This document shows positions 35,543 through 44,570 of a DNA stretch of 64,000 nt, piece after piece. The notes under the pieces were generated by a model. It was not told the origin of the DNA, did not search any database, and saw only the letters and a program-made list of their open reading frames with translations. The stretch lies in NCBI GenBank assembly GCA_900541695.1, contig UQKL01000002.1:62001-126000 (forward strand), written 5' to 3'. Both the position numbers and the translations under genes were made by a program. Numbering within the stretch: position 1 is the first letter of the stretch; each line of letters begins with the position of its first letter. This stretch comes from an uncultured Collinsella sp. (GTDB lineage: Bacteria > Actinomycetota > Coriobacteriia > Coriobacteriales > Coriobacteriaceae).

Positions 35543-35577
35543 AAAAAGAAGTACCGGTTGGAGCCGGTACTTCTTTT
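35543..35577. terminator. Terminator of metK, usable in both directions
   Basis: AAGAAGTACCGG and CCGGTACTTCTT form a 12-base stem around TTGGAG, with an A-run and a T-run on its two sides. Confidence 0.88.
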
Positions 35578-35614
35578 GGTGCGTATTTATTTGGCTGTGG
35601 CTTTTATTGTTAGC

Positions 35615-36895
35615 TTACAGACCGCAGGTTGCTTTGAGTTCTTCGACTCGGTCGGTTTTCTCCCAGGTGAAGTCGGGGTCTTCGCGGCCAAAGTGACCGT
35701 AGGCTGCCGTCTTCTCGTAGATCGGTCGACGCAGGTCCAGGTCGCGGATGATGGCGCCCGGGCGCAGGTCGAAGGTCTTCTCGACGGCCTCGACGATCTT
35801 GTCTTCGGCAACATGTGCGGTGCCAAAGGTGTCGACCATGATCGACAGCGGCTTGGACACGCCGATGGCGTAGGCCAGCTCGACTTCGCAGCGGTCGGCA
35901 AGGCCGGCGGCGACGACGTTCTTGGCGACCCAGCGAGCGGCGTATGCGGCGGAGCGGTCGACCTTGGTGCAGTCCTTGCCGCTAAAGGCACCGCCGCCGT
36001 GACGGCCGTAGCCGCCGTAGGTGTCGACGATGATCTTACGGCCGGTTAGGCCCGTGTCGCCCATGGGTCCGCCCACGACAAAGCGTCCGGTGGGGTTCAC
36101 ATAGATGTCGGCGCCATCCCACGGCATGTTCTCGGCAGCCATGACGGGCGCGATGACATGCTCGATGAGATCGGCCTTGATCTTGCCCATGTCCTCGATC
36201 TCGGCCGCGTGCTGCGTGGAGATGACGATGGTCGTGACCTCGACTGGCTTGCCGTCCTCGTAGCGCACCGTGACCTGGGTCTTGCCGTCGGGGCGCAGAT
36301 AGGGCAGGGTACCGTCGTGGCGCACGGCGGACAGGCGCTCGGCCAGGCGGCTTGCCAGGTAGTGCGGCATGGGCATGAGGGTCTTGGTTTCGTTGGAGGC
36401 GTAGCCGAACATCATGCCCTGGTCGCCGGCTCCGATCAGGTCGATCGGGTCGGTGGTGGCGCCGGTCTGGGTCTCAAACGACTCGTCGACGCCCTGGGCG
36501 ATATCGGGGGACTGCTCGTGGATGAGGCTCATGACGCCGCAGGTTTCGCAGTCAAAGCCGAACTTTGCACGGTTGTAACCAATGCGGCGGATAACGCCAC
36601 GGGCAATTTCCTGCACGTCGACGTAGGCCTGGGTGCGGATCTCGCCGGCAACGATGACGGTGCCGGTGGTCACGAGGGTCTCGCAGGCGCAGCGGACGTT
36701 TTCCACGTTGGCGGGCACGCCGTTGGGCGCAATATAGCCCTGCTCCTGCAGCTCTATTTCTTTGGCAAGGATTGCGTCGAGGACGGCATCGCTGATCTGG
36801 TCGGCGATCTTATCGGGATGACCTTCGGTCACCGACTCCGACGTAAACACAAAGGATCCGTGTTGGGGTGGGATGGAACGAAGCTCTTCTGACAT
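35615..36895 (-). CDS. metK: S-adenosylmethionine synthase
   Basis: Makes SAM from methionine and ATP. It has 426 residues, about 30-40 more than E. coli MetK; the extra residues seem spread over loops rather than one domain. Signature motifs are [20 protein letters not shown] (residues 16-35), the [12 protein letters not shown] methionine-binding loop, the [19 protein letters not shown] catalytic loop and GHFGRE near the end. ATG 36895 is preceded by AAAGGA. No SAM riboswitch is visible in the upstream spacer. It is divergent from gltX across a hairpin repeat. Confidence 0.97.
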   Translation of the reverse strand: MSEELRSIPPQHGSFVFTSESVTEGHPDKIADQISDAVLDAILAKEIELQEQGYIAPNGVPANVENVRCACETLVTTGTVIVAGEIRTQAYVDVQEIARGVIRRIGYNRAKFGFDCETCGVMSLIHEQSPDIAQGVDESFETQTGATTDPIDLIGAGDQGMMFGYASNETKTLMPMPHYLASRLAERLSAVRHDGTLPYLRPDGKTQVTVRYEDGKPVEVTTIVISTQHAAEIEDMGKIKADLIEHVIAPVMAAENMPWDGADIYVNPTGRFVVGGPMGDTGLTGRKIIVDTYGGYGRHGGGAFSGKDCTKVDRSAAYAARWVAKNVVAAGLADRCEVELAYAIGVSKPLSIMVDTFGTAHVAEDKIVEAVEKTFDLRPGAIIRDLDLRRPIYEKTAAYGHFGREDPDFTWEKTDRVEELKATCGL

Positions 36896-37007
36896 GATTG
36901 TCCTTTCAAAAACGCGTCCCGGCGACCGTTACCATTCCGCCGGGCTCTGTATGCAAGGGGACATCATAGCGCGTAAATCCAACATTCACACCCTTTCCGC
37001 ACCTACT

Positions 37008-37074
37008 CATTGGGGACAGACTTAAATGAGTAGGTCGGTGCTCATTGGGTGGTCATTTAAGTCTGTCCCCAATG
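37008..37074. repeat. Intergenic hairpin element, GGGGACAGACTTAAATGA type
   Basis: Perfect 22-base arms (37008-37029 and 37053-37074) enclose a loop of exactly 23 bases. Each arm is followed by a near-copy of a short GGTCGGTGC word. It lies between divergent metK and gltX. The arm differs from that of the TTGCGGTGAAATA family, but the loop length is the same. Confidence 0.9.
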
Positions 37075-37161
37075 ACTGGGTCGGTGCCCTTTGTGCGGAG
37101 GTTGCTTTGTTGCTTTATACTGGTGCGGTTAGACATCCATCCTGCAATCGAGGAGATTTCC

Positions 37162-38637
37162 ATGGCATCAGACGTTCGCGTCCGCTTTGCACCCTCACCG
37201 ACGGGCAAGCTGCACATCGGCGGCGCCCGCACCGCTATCTATAACTGGGCTTTTGCCCGCGCAAACGGCGGCACGTTCATCCTGCGCATCGACGACACCG
37301 ACCCCACCCGTTCCACCGACGAGAACACGCAGATCATTCTGCGCGCCATGCGTTGGCTGGGTCTTGACTGGGACGAGGGTCCCGAGGTGGGCGGCGACTT
37401 TGGTCCCTATGCCCAGACCGAGCGCCTGGACCTGTACAAGCAGGCCGCCCAGCAGCTCTGGGACGAGGGCAAGGCCTATCCCTGCTTCTGCACCAAGGAG
37501 CAGCTCGAGGCCGATCGCAAGGCCGCTCAGGAGCGCAAGGACCCCTTCCAGGGCTATCAGCGCCGCTGCCGCGATCTTGATCCCGAGGAGGCCCGCCGCC
37601 GCATCGAGGCCGGCGAGTCCTACGTCCTGCGCATCAAGGTGCCCGAGGACCGCGGCGACGTCGTCATCCACGACGCCGTCCACGGTGAGGTGACCTTCGA
37701 CGCCAAGGAGCTCGACGACTTTGTCATCTTCCGCTCCGATGGCACGCCCACGTATAACTTCGCGACCGTCGTCGACGACGCCATGATGAAGATCACCCAT
37801 GTCATCCGCGGCGACGACCACCTGTCCAACACCCCGCGTCAGGTCATGGTCTATGAGGCCCTCGGCGCGCCCGTGCCTACGTTCGCCCACATCTCTATGA
37901 TCTTGGGTGCCGACGGCAAGAAGCTCTCCAAGCGCCACGGCGCCACCTCGGTGGAGGAGTACCGCGATGCCGGCTACCTGCCCGACGCGTTCGTCAACTA
38001 CCTGGCGCTGCTCGGCTGGTCGCTCGACGGCGAGACCACGATCATCCCGCGCGAGGTTCTGGCCAGCAAGTTCTCGCTCGACCGCATTTCCAAGAACCCG
38101 GCGACCTTCGACCCTAAGAAGCTCGACTGGGTCAATGCCGAGTACATCAACGGCATGTCTGACGCCCAGTTTGCCGACGAGATCATGGTCCCCGAGCTGC
38201 ACGAGGCGGGTCTCATCGAGGGTAACGTCGAGTACGGCGAGGACTGGATCGACGCGCTTGCCGCCATCGTTAAGCCGCGCACCAAGATGCCGGCCGACGC
38301 CGTGACCGTTGCCGCTCCCATCTTTGCCACGGCCGAGACGCTCGAGTATGACGAGAAGTCTGTCAACAAGGGCCTGGCCAAGGAGGGCATGGGTGCCATT
38401 CTGGATGCCGCCAAGGCCGCGCTTGAGGGTGTTACCGAGTGGACGGCCGAGGCCATCGATGCCGCGCTTGAGCCGCTGCCCGAGCAGATGGACCTCAAGA
38501 AGCGCGTGGTGTTCCAGGCCGTGCGCGTCGCCGTCTGCGGCAACATGGTGAGCCCTCCGCTGGGCGAGACCATGGCGCTCGTCGGCCGCGACGACTGCCT
38601 GGCGCGCATCGACCGCGCCCGCACGATGGCGCTGTAA
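37162..38637 (+). CDS. gltX: Glutamyl-tRNA synthetase
   Basis: Charges tRNA-Glu (both tRNA-Glu genes lie at 25.8 kb). ATG 37162 (491 residues) follows GAGGAG; the longer frame runs into the hairpin element and is rejected. The class I motifs are RFAPSPTGKLHIGGARTA (HIGH equivalent HIGG) and KKLSKRHGATS (KMSKS equivalent). The zinc-like region contains CFCTKEQLEADR. The C-terminal helical anticodon-binding domain is complete. If the organism lacks glutaminyl-tRNA synthetase it would also mischarge tRNA-Gln for the amidotransferase route, which cannot be told from this window. Confidence 0.96.
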   Translation: MASDVRVRFAPSPTGKLHIGGARTAIYNWAFARANGGTFILRIDDTDPTRSTDENTQIILRAMRWLGLDWDEGPEVGGDFGPYAQTERLDLYKQAAQQLWDEGKAYPCFCTKEQLEADRKAAQERKDPFQGYQRRCRDLDPEEARRRIEAGESYVLRIKVPEDRGDVVIHDAVHGEVTFDAKELDDFVIFRSDGTPTYNFATVVDDAMMKITHVIRGDDHLSNTPRQVMVYEALGAPVPTFAHISMILGADGKKLSKRHGATSVEEYRDAGYLPDAFVNYLALLGWSLDGETTIIPREVLASKFSLDRISKNPATFDPKKLDWVNAEYINGMSDAQFADEIMVPELHEAGLIEGNVEYGEDWIDALAAIVKPRTKMPADAVTVAAPIFATAETLEYDEKSVNKGLAKEGMGAILDAAKAALEGVTEWTAEAIDAALEPLPEQMDLKKRVVFQAVRVAVCGNMVSPPLGETMALVGRDDCLARIDRARTMAL

Positions 38638-38660
38638 TCGCTGCGCAAACGTATGTATCC

Positions 38661-38695
38661 GAGCCCCGCTCACCGCGAGTGGGGCTCTTGTTTCT
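38661..38695 (+). terminator. Terminator after gltX
   Basis: GAGCCCCGCTC and GAGTGGGGCTC pair around a short CACCGC region and are followed by TTGTTTCT. Confidence 0.82.
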
Positions 38696-38726
38696 GTAGA
38701 CGTATGGGATAGGAGGTGCTGGCGCC

Positions 38727-41180
38727 ATGGCCGAGCAACTGTCGCTGTTTGGTTCGCCCGAACCGGAGCAAGCTCCCATGAAGCATGCCCTCACGGCCGA
38801 GCAGGCCAAACCTGAGCCTGCGCCAGAGCCCATTGCCGCCTACGCGAGCGTGGTCCTGGACATTCCCACCCGTGCGCTGTCCGAGCCTTTTGCCTACGGC
38901 ATTCCGCAGTCCCTTGCCAATGAGGCCCAGATCGGCTCCACCGTCCTAGTTCATTTTGGAAACCGTGCGGCCGCTGGCTATATCGTCGACATTGCGTCTG
39001 GGCTGGGCGAGCTGCAAGGAAACACCGTCCTTGATCCAGTGCGCATTAAGCCCGTCGAGGCCATCCTCAGCAAACCGCTCTTTGGCGCCGAGGCCGCCCG
39101 CATTGCGCGTTGGATGAGCCGCGAGTATGTCGCGACGCTTTCCGAATGCCTGCGTCTGTTTTTGCCTCCGGGCGGCAGCCCGCGTGTCGTGAAGGGCGAT
39201 GACGGGGCGTGGACGGTTGAGCGCCCAGCCGTCAAGCCTATTCAAAACCGCTGGGTCATGCTCACGCCTGAGGGTTTCGACTATACGCCGCCCAAGACCG
39301 CCGTTCGTCAGCGTCAGCTCATCGAGGCGCTCCAGTGCGGCCCGGTCACGACGCGCGATCTCAACCTGCTCTACAACAGTATGTCGGCGACCATCAAGGC
39401 GCTCGAAAAACGCGGCGTCGTGGTGGTGGAGGAGCGCCGCGCCTGGCGTGGCTGCAGCGAGCAGACCACGTTGTCCTCGGCAAGCGGCAAGGCGCCGGTC
39501 GCGCTCACGGACGGCCAGCAGCAGGCGCTCGCGCAGATTGAACGCGCGCGCCTTGACGCCCACGGCGACGTGGTCCTTGTCGATGGCGTCACCGGATCCG
39601 GTAAAACCGAGGTCTACCTCTCCGCTATCGAGCGTGTGCTCGCGGCCGGTCGCTCGGCCTGCGTGCTCGTGCCCGAGATCTCGCTGACGGCCCAGACCGT
39701 CGGCCGCTTCCGCTCGCGCTTCGGTGAGACGGTCGCGGTCTTCCACTCGCGCCTTTCGGCCGGCGAGCGTCTGGACCAGTGGGATATGGTCGCCAGTGGT
39801 GCCGCGCGCGTTGTCGTCGGCGCGCGTTCGGCACTCTTTTGCCCGCTCAGCGATTTGGGCCTCATCATCATCGACGAGGAGCACGAGACCAGCTACAAAC
39901 AGGGCTCCAGTCCGCGCTACCATGCGCGCGAGGTGGCGGCCGAGATGGCGCGCCGCTATCGCTGCCCGCTCGTGCTGGGCTCGGCCACGCCTTCTGCCGA
40001 GGCCCTCGATCGCTGCCGCCGCGGCACGTACAACGGTGTCACCTGGACGCGCGTCGAGATGCCCGAGCGCCCGGGACACGCCGTGCTACCCACGGTCCGC
40101 ATTGCCGACCTGCGCCGCGAGTTTTCGCACGGCAGCCGCTCCATGTTCTCTAAACCGCTGATGGAAGGTTTGGAGCGCGTTGTAGAGCGCCGCGAGAAGG
40201 CTGTGCTGCTGCATAACCGTCGCGGTTTTGCGCCGTTTTTGATGTGCCGCGAGTGCGGTTGCGTCCCCACCTGCAACCACTGCTCCACCGCGCTCACGTA
40301 TCACGAGCGCACGCATTCGTTGCAGTGCCATACCTGCGGTTCGTCCTGGCGCGTGCAGCCCTATCCGGCGCCCACGAGCCGTTGCCCCAAATGCGGCAGC
40401 CGCTACCTGGCAAAAATGGGTCTAGGCACGCAGCAGATCGAGGACGCCTTGCGCCAGATGCTGCCCGAGGATGTCGCCATCATTCGCATGGACGCCGATT
40501 CCACGCGTGGCAAGGACGCGCACAAGAAGTTGCTTGAACAGTTCGATGCCGCCGATTGCGCGGTGCTGCTGGGCACCCAGATGATCGCCAAGGGCCTCGA
40601 TTTTCCCGAGGTCACGCTTGTGGGTGTAGTTAATGCCGACTTTGCGCTCAAGCTGCCCGATTTTAGAGCGGGGGAGCGCGCCTACGATCTGCTGGAGCAG
40701 GTTGCGGGCCGCGCCGGTCGCGGCGATCGTCCCGGCGAGGTCATCATCCAGACCTACCTGCCCGATGACCCGGTCATTCGCGCCGTCGCCGAGCACGACC
40801 GCTCGATCTTTACCGACTACGACCTGGACCAGCGCCGCGACGCCCTGTATCCGCCCTTCGTGCGCCTGGCCAACATCTTGGTATGGTCGACGAACGCGGA
40901 CGACGCGCGGGACTACATCGGTCGCATCGCGAAGCTCCTCAAGCGTCGCTGGCATGCCGCCGCGCCCGACTTTTTGCGGGCGGGGAGCGCCGTGCCCCAG
41001 GTGCTTGGTCCGGCTTCGTGTGTAATCGAGAGAGCCAAGGACCGTTACCGCTTCCATCTGCTTGTTAAGTCGCCGGTAGGGTACCATGTCTCTGATGATA
41101 TCGACGCCTGCCTCAAAGAGGTGGGCTCCGTGCGCGGCGTGAGCGTGAGCGTTGACGTCGACGCCTATGATTTGATGTAA
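38727..41180 (+). CDS. priA: Primosomal protein N', replication restart helicase PriA
   Basis: A 3'-5' helicase that reloads the replisome at stalled forks. It has 817 residues. The N-terminal 3'BD fold (about 45-150) follows a 40-residue Pro/Glu-rich leader. The helicase core has GVTGSGKTEVYL (Walker A), VPEISLTAQTV, GARSALFCPL, IIIDEEHETSYKQ (DEEH) and GSATPSAEA. The zinc region has CRECGCVPTCNHC and CHTCGSS, then CPKCGS (eight Cys). The C-terminal helicase motifs are IAKGLDFPEVTLVGV and QVAGRAGRGDRPGEV. AGGAGG lies before ATG 38727. It leads a priA-def-fmt-rsmB block, an order common in Actinobacteria and Firmicutes. Confidence 0.97.
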   Translation: MAEQLSLFGSPEPEQAPMKHALTAEQAKPEPAPEPIAAYASVVLDIPTRALSEPFAYGIPQSLANEAQIGSTVLVHFGNRAAAGYIVDIASGLGELQGNTVLDPVRIKPVEAILSKPLFGAEAARIARWMSREYVATLSECLRLFLPPGGSPRVVKGDDGAWTVERPAVKPIQNRWVMLTPEGFDYTPPKTAVRQRQLIEALQCGPVTTRDLNLLYNSMSATIKALEKRGVVVVEERRAWRGCSEQTTLSSASGKAPVALTDGQQQALAQIERARLDAHGDVVLVDGVTGSGKTEVYLSAIERVLAAGRSACVLVPEISLTAQTVGRFRSRFGETVAVFHSRLSAGERLDQWDMVASGAARVVVGARSALFCPLSDLGLIIIDEEHETSYKQGSSPRYHAREVAAEMARRYRCPLVLGSATPSAEALDRCRRGTYNGVTWTRVEMPERPGHAVLPTVRIADLRREFSHGSRSMFSKPLMEGLERVVERREKAVLLHNRRGFAPFLMCRECGCVPTCNHCSTALTYHERTHSLQCHTCGSSWRVQPYPAPTSRCPKCGSRYLAKMGLGTQQIEDALRQMLPEDVAIIRMDADSTRGKDAHKKLLEQFDAADCAVLLGTQMIAKGLDFPEVTLVGVVNADFALKLPDFRAGERAYDLLEQVAGRAGRGDRPGEVIIQTYLPDDPVIRAVAEHDRSIFTDYDLDQRRDALYPPFVRLANILVWSTNADDARDYIGRIAKLLKRRWHAAAPDFLRAGSAVPQVLGPASCVIERAKDRYRFHLLVKSPVGYHVSDDIDACLKEVGSVRGVSVSVDVDAYDLM

Positions 41181-41192
41181 CAACCCGAAAGG

Positions 41193-41735
41193 ATGGCCAT
41201 GGAAGCCAACGGAATCGTACTGTCGCCCGACCCTCGTCTGCGCCAGGAGTGCGCCGTCATCGAGGAGATCACCCCGGCGATCGAGGCGCTTGCCGAGAAG
41301 ATGAAGAAGATGATGTTCGACAACGGCGGTTGCGGCCTGGCCGCCCCGCAGATCGGTGAGCTCATTCAACTCGTCACCATTGACTGCGATTACAGCGACA
41401 AGAACGACTATGACCCGTATGTGCTCATCAACCCTGTCATTGTTGAGCAGAGCGACCATCTGGTGCCGTTTAGCGAGGGCTGCCTTTCCATCCCTGGCAT
41501 TAGCTGCGAGATCGAGCGTCCCGACCATGTCGTCGTCGAGGCATATGATTTGGACGCCAACCTGATTCGCTACGAGGCCTCGGGCGATCTGTTCTGCGTG
41601 TGCCTGCAGCACGAGATCGACCACCTGCACGGCAACACCATGCTCGAGCGACTCAAGCCGATGCAGAGGATCAAGGCCGTCAAGGAGTACCAGGACGCCC
41701 TGGCCCGCGGCGCTCGACCGGGCGAGACTGAATAG
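41193..41735 (+). CDS. def: Peptide deformylase
   Basis: Removes the formyl group from nascent proteins. It has 180 residues. Motif 1 is GGCGLAAPQIG, motif 2 is EGCLSIPG (metal-binding Cys) and motif 3 is QHEIDHLHG (two His ligands and the catalytic Glu). A second in-frame ATG at 41199 could also be the start. It pairs with fmt downstream, the enzyme for the opposite reaction, though 328 bases and a long dyad element separate them here. Confidence 0.97.
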   Translation: MAMEANGIVLSPDPRLRQECAVIEEITPAIEALAEKMKKMMFDNGGCGLAAPQIGELIQLVTIDCDYSDKNDYDPYVLINPVIVEQSDHLVPFSEGCLSIPGISCEIERPDHVVVEAYDLDANLIRYEASGDLFCVCLQHEIDHLHGNTMLERLKPMQRIKAVKEYQDALARGARPGETE

Positions 41736-41746
41736 GTTAATTGTCC

Positions 41747-41846
41747 GTCCCTGGGATGGGCCCACACATATCATCCCGTGCTCAAACATTCTCGCTTTGC
41801 TGCGAAACTGCGCGCGGGACGATATGTGTGGGCCCATCCCAGGGAC
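41747..41846. repeat. Intergenic long hairpin element, CTGGGATGGGCCCACACATATC type
   Basis: Arms of 32 bases (41747-41778 and 41815-41846) with one mismatch enclose a 36-base loop. An RNA of this element would fold into a very stable hairpin between def and fmt. Confidence 0.88.
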
Positions 41847-42062
41847 TACGTTGACGCTGCTTGTCTCGCCCGGGTGCCGTCGGGCCAGGGAGGGGCGTCT
41901 TCGCTGATAGGTGCTTTATTGGGAGGGCTGCTTTTATGCGGCTCTTTCTTTGTTTTTGGGTATATTTGTTCTTGTTGAATTGTTATTGCGGATGGGCTTG
42001 GTAATTGGCTTTCCGCTGTTATTTGTAGCCGTCTCGGCTTTGGTTGAGGGGAGACGTCCTTT
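41847..42062 (+). other. Spacer before fmt, T-rich, no confident gene
   Basis: With the repeat before it, this completes the 327-base gap between def and fmt. It is T-rich, unlike most spacers here. A GTG-started frame at 41874-41978 could encode a 34-residue hydrophobic peptide, but no Shine-Dalgarno or homology supports it. The fmt Shine-Dalgarno (GGGGAG) lies at its end. Confidence 0.5.
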
Positions 42063-42983
42063 ATGCGTATTGTGTTTATGGGTACGCCTGATTTTGCTGT
42101 GCCTTCGCTGACTTCGCTTGTTGAGGCTGGGAATGAGATTGCGCTTGCCATTACTCGTCCTGATGCTGTTCGTGGGCGTGGTAAGAAGCTTGAGCCGTCT
42201 CCTGTTAAGGCCAAGGCGCTCGAGCTTGGCCTGCCGGTTGTTGAGGCTAATCGTATGACGCCTGAGGTAGTTGATACTCTCCAGGCTGCGCGGGCTGATA
42301 TTTTCTGTGTGGCCGCGTACGGTTGCATTTTGCCTGATGAAGTGCTGCATATGGCGCCGCTTGGTATTGTGAATGTTCATGCGTCCTTGTTGCCTCGTTG
42401 GCGTGGGGCTGCTCCCATTCAGCGTGCCATTCTTGCTGGTGATGAGGTTGCTGGCGTTTCCATTATGCGCATTGGGCATGGCGTGGATACTGGTGCTTAT
42501 TGTGCTCAGGCTTCCACGTCGGTTGCCGGCAAGCATGCCGAGGCACTGACGATGGAGCTTGGCGAGCTGGGCGGTAAGCTGCTGGCCGATACGCTGCCCT
42601 CGCTTGCCGATGATACAGCGGTGTGGACCGAGCAGGATGAGTCGCTCGTCACGCATGCTGCCAAGATTTCCAAGCAGGAGATGCGTCTGGATCCGCAGAT
42701 GGCGGCGCTCGATTGCGTGCGTCACGTGTTGGCTTCGTCCGACACTGCACCCGCTCGCTGCGTGATTGCCGGTAAGTCGGTTCGCGTGCTCGATGCTGCG
42801 CTGGCGGATGTGTCGCTTGGCGAGGGCGCTGTTGCCGTTAAGAGCAAGCGTGTCTACCTGGGACTTTCCGATGGTGCGGTCGAGCTGCTTGAGGTTAAGC
42901 CCGATGGCAAGCGCGCTATGGCTGCTTCTGCCTGGGCTGCCGGCCTGCAGGGCGCCGATCTGACGTGGGGTGCTTTGTCATGA
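42063..42983 (+). CDS. fmt: Methionyl-tRNA formyltransferase
   Basis: Formylates initiator Met-tRNA. It has 306 residues. The N-terminal Rossmann domain starts RIVFMGTPDFAVPSL. The folate/catalytic signature is VNVHASLLPRWRGAAPIQRAI (catalytic Asn and His), followed by GHGVDTGAY. The C-terminal OB domain is complete (KISKQEMRLD). The first about 450 bases use many T-ending codons (GCT, GTT, CGT, ATT), while the second half returns to the C-ending style of neighbouring genes. The stop overlaps the rsmB start. Confidence 0.96.
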   Translation: MRIVFMGTPDFAVPSLTSLVEAGNEIALAITRPDAVRGRGKKLEPSPVKAKALELGLPVVEANRMTPEVVDTLQAARADIFCVAAYGCILPDEVLHMAPLGIVNVHASLLPRWRGAAPIQRAILAGDEVAGVSIMRIGHGVDTGAYCAQASTSVAGKHAEALTMELGELGGKLLADTLPSLADDTAVWTEQDESLVTHAAKISKQEMRLDPQMAALDCVRHVLASSDTAPARCVIAGKSVRVLDAALADVSLGEGAVAVKSKRVYLGLSDGAVELLEVKPDGKRAMAASAWAAGLQGADLTWGALS

Positions 42984-44380
42984 GCAAGCTTTCCCCCGCG
43001 CGTAAGCTCGCGCTCGATGTGCTGATGGAGGCCGACCGTCGCGGTATATACGCACGCGACGTGTTGTCTTCCCGTGCTTCCGCCAAGGCCATTGACCAGC
43101 GCGATTCCGCTTTTGCCGCGCGTTTGGCGCTCGGTGTTGCCGCCACGCAGGGAATTTTGGATGAGCTGCTCGATCAGTTTCTCGATAAGCCCAAAAAGGT
43201 CGCGCCGCGCGTTCGCATGGCGCTTCGAATCTCGGCCTTCGAGATGCTCTACCTGCATACCCCAGGTCGCGTTGCCGTGAGTCAGGGTGTTGAGCTGGTT
43301 CGTAGCGGCGCTAAGTCGGCCGCCGGTCTGGCGAACGCCGTGCTGCATAAGGTCGCGGACAACGTTGAGGACTTTGCCGCCGCCGCGGGTGCCGATGAGT
43401 CCGAGCGCCGTTTGGTTCGCCTGTCTCGTCTGATGGGTATGCCGCGCTGGCTGTGTGCTCGCATTATGGCCTCGTTTGATACGCCCGAGGGCGCGCTCAA
43501 CTTTGCCGGAAATCTGGCGCCCGCGCCGCTCGCTTTGCACGAGAATGCCTTTGCAACTAAGCCTGATCCGTACCTATCGCAGCTTGTGGCGCCGGTATTC
43601 CCGGGCTGCCATGCGCCGGTCGATGCGCAGGCCACCGTTGCGTCGGGTGTGTTTGAACGCGCGGCGGCCGTGACCTCGGACCTTAACGCCCAGCTTATCG
43701 CTACTGCCGCGACACGTCCCGGTCGCTGCCTGGAGATTGGCGCCGGTCGCGGCACCAAGACCTATGTGATGATGTGCCAGGCCAAGCGTGCCGGCTACGA
43801 GCGTCAGCATACCGCGCTCGATTTGCACGATCGCAAGTGCGATCAGAATCTCGCGCGCCTGCACAAGGCGGGTATCTCGGGTGTTCGTACGGTGTCGGGC
43901 GATGCCTGCGAGCTCAATGAGGTGCTCACGACCTTTGATGCCATGCTCGGCGAGCCTGCCCTGTTCGACACGGTGTTTATCGATGCGCCGTGCTCTGGCA
44001 CCGGCACTATGCGCCGTCATCCTGAGATTCCGTGGCGTCTGACCGAGAACGACGTTACGACTGAGCTGCCCCGCCTGCAGCTGACGATGCTCAAGGAAGC
44101 AGCCGCGCGCGTGGCTGCCGGCGGCGAGCTTATCTATGCCACCTGCTCGGTCTTCGACGAGGAGAACACGCAGGTCGTGGACGCTTTCCTTGCTTCTCCC
44201 GAGGGTGCCGGCTTTACCGTGGCACCCCTCTCCGAAGCCCAGATTCTGCAGTTACCCGAGTTCGAACAAGCCAAGAAGCTCGTCTCCGTACGCCAAAACG
44301 ACCGTGGACTTTTCCAAAGCGTCCCCGTAAACGCCGACTCCTACGACGGTCACTTCTGCGCTCGTCTGGTCCACAAGTAA
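42980..44380 (+). CDS. rsmB: 16S rRNA m5C methyltransferase RsmB/NOP family
   Basis: Methylates C967 of 16S rRNA in E. coli. ATG 42980 gives 466 residues and overlaps the fmt stop (ATGA). The NusB-like N-terminal domain (about 1-135) has LALDVLMEADRRG, and ISAFEMLYLHTPGRVAVSQGVELVR. The methyltransferase domain has LEIGAGRGTKTYVM (SAM binding) and FIDAPCSGTGTMRRHPEIPW. The catalytic and resolving cysteines are in DAPCSG and YATCSVFDEEN. It closes the priA-def-fmt-rsmB unit. Confidence 0.95.
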   Translation: MSKLSPARKLALDVLMEADRRGIYARDVLSSRASAKAIDQRDSAFAARLALGVAATQGILDELLDQFLDKPKKVAPRVRMALRISAFEMLYLHTPGRVAVSQGVELVRSGAKSAAGLANAVLHKVADNVEDFAAAAGADESERRLVRLSRLMGMPRWLCARIMASFDTPEGALNFAGNLAPAPLALHENAFATKPDPYLSQLVAPVFPGCHAPVDAQATVASGVFERAAAVTSDLNAQLIATAATRPGRCLEIGAGRGTKTYVMMCQAKRAGYERQHTALDLHDRKCDQNLARLHKAGISGVRTVSGDACELNEVLTTFDAMLGEPALFDTVFIDAPCSGTGTMRRHPEIPWRLTENDVTTELPRLQLTMLKEAAARVAAGGELIYATCSVFDEENTQVVDAFLASPEGAGFTVAPLSEAQILQLPEFEQAKKLVSVRQNDRGLFQSVPVNADSYDGHFCARLVHK

Positions 44381-44384
44381 CTAC

Positions 44385-44454
44385 TAAGTTGCGGTGAAAT
44401 AGGGATTGAATAGCGGCTTCTGCCCGCCAAACAGTCCTTATTTCACCGCAACTC
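44385..44454. repeat. Intergenic hairpin element, TTGCGGTGAAATA family, copy 3
   Basis: Arms at 44385-44408 and 44432-44454 again enclose a 23-base loop. Differences from copies 1 and 2 inside the arms (GGGATTG opposite CAGTCCT) are G-T wobbles that keep the pairing. Confidence 0.88.
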
Positions 44455-44570
44455 ATAAGGAAGATTTTTCTGGAACTGGGATTAATAAATCGGGTATGAA
44501 AGTAAGCGGTTGGGTTTGGTAAGTTTCTGGATGCATGAACCGCTCGCAGATTTAATATTGAGGGGTTAAA

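Noticed and set aside
36896..37161. A SAM riboswitch upstream of metK
   Set aside because: I find no S-box-type conserved core in the spacer, only the 22-base-arm hairpin and the gltX leader.
41874..41978. A possible 34-residue hydrophobic peptide before fmt
   Set aside because: GTG start, no Shine-Dalgarno, no homology recognised. Left as a remark only.
41934..42725. A 263-residue minus-strand frame over fmt
   Set aside because: His/Arg/Asn-rich with no domain; it exists because of T-ending codons in the 5' half of fmt.
19338..44454. CRISPR array or attC integron sites as explanation of the repeated hairpins
   Set aside because: Copies are scattered singly, not in arrays, with no cas or integrase genes, and no conserved attC end boxes are seen.
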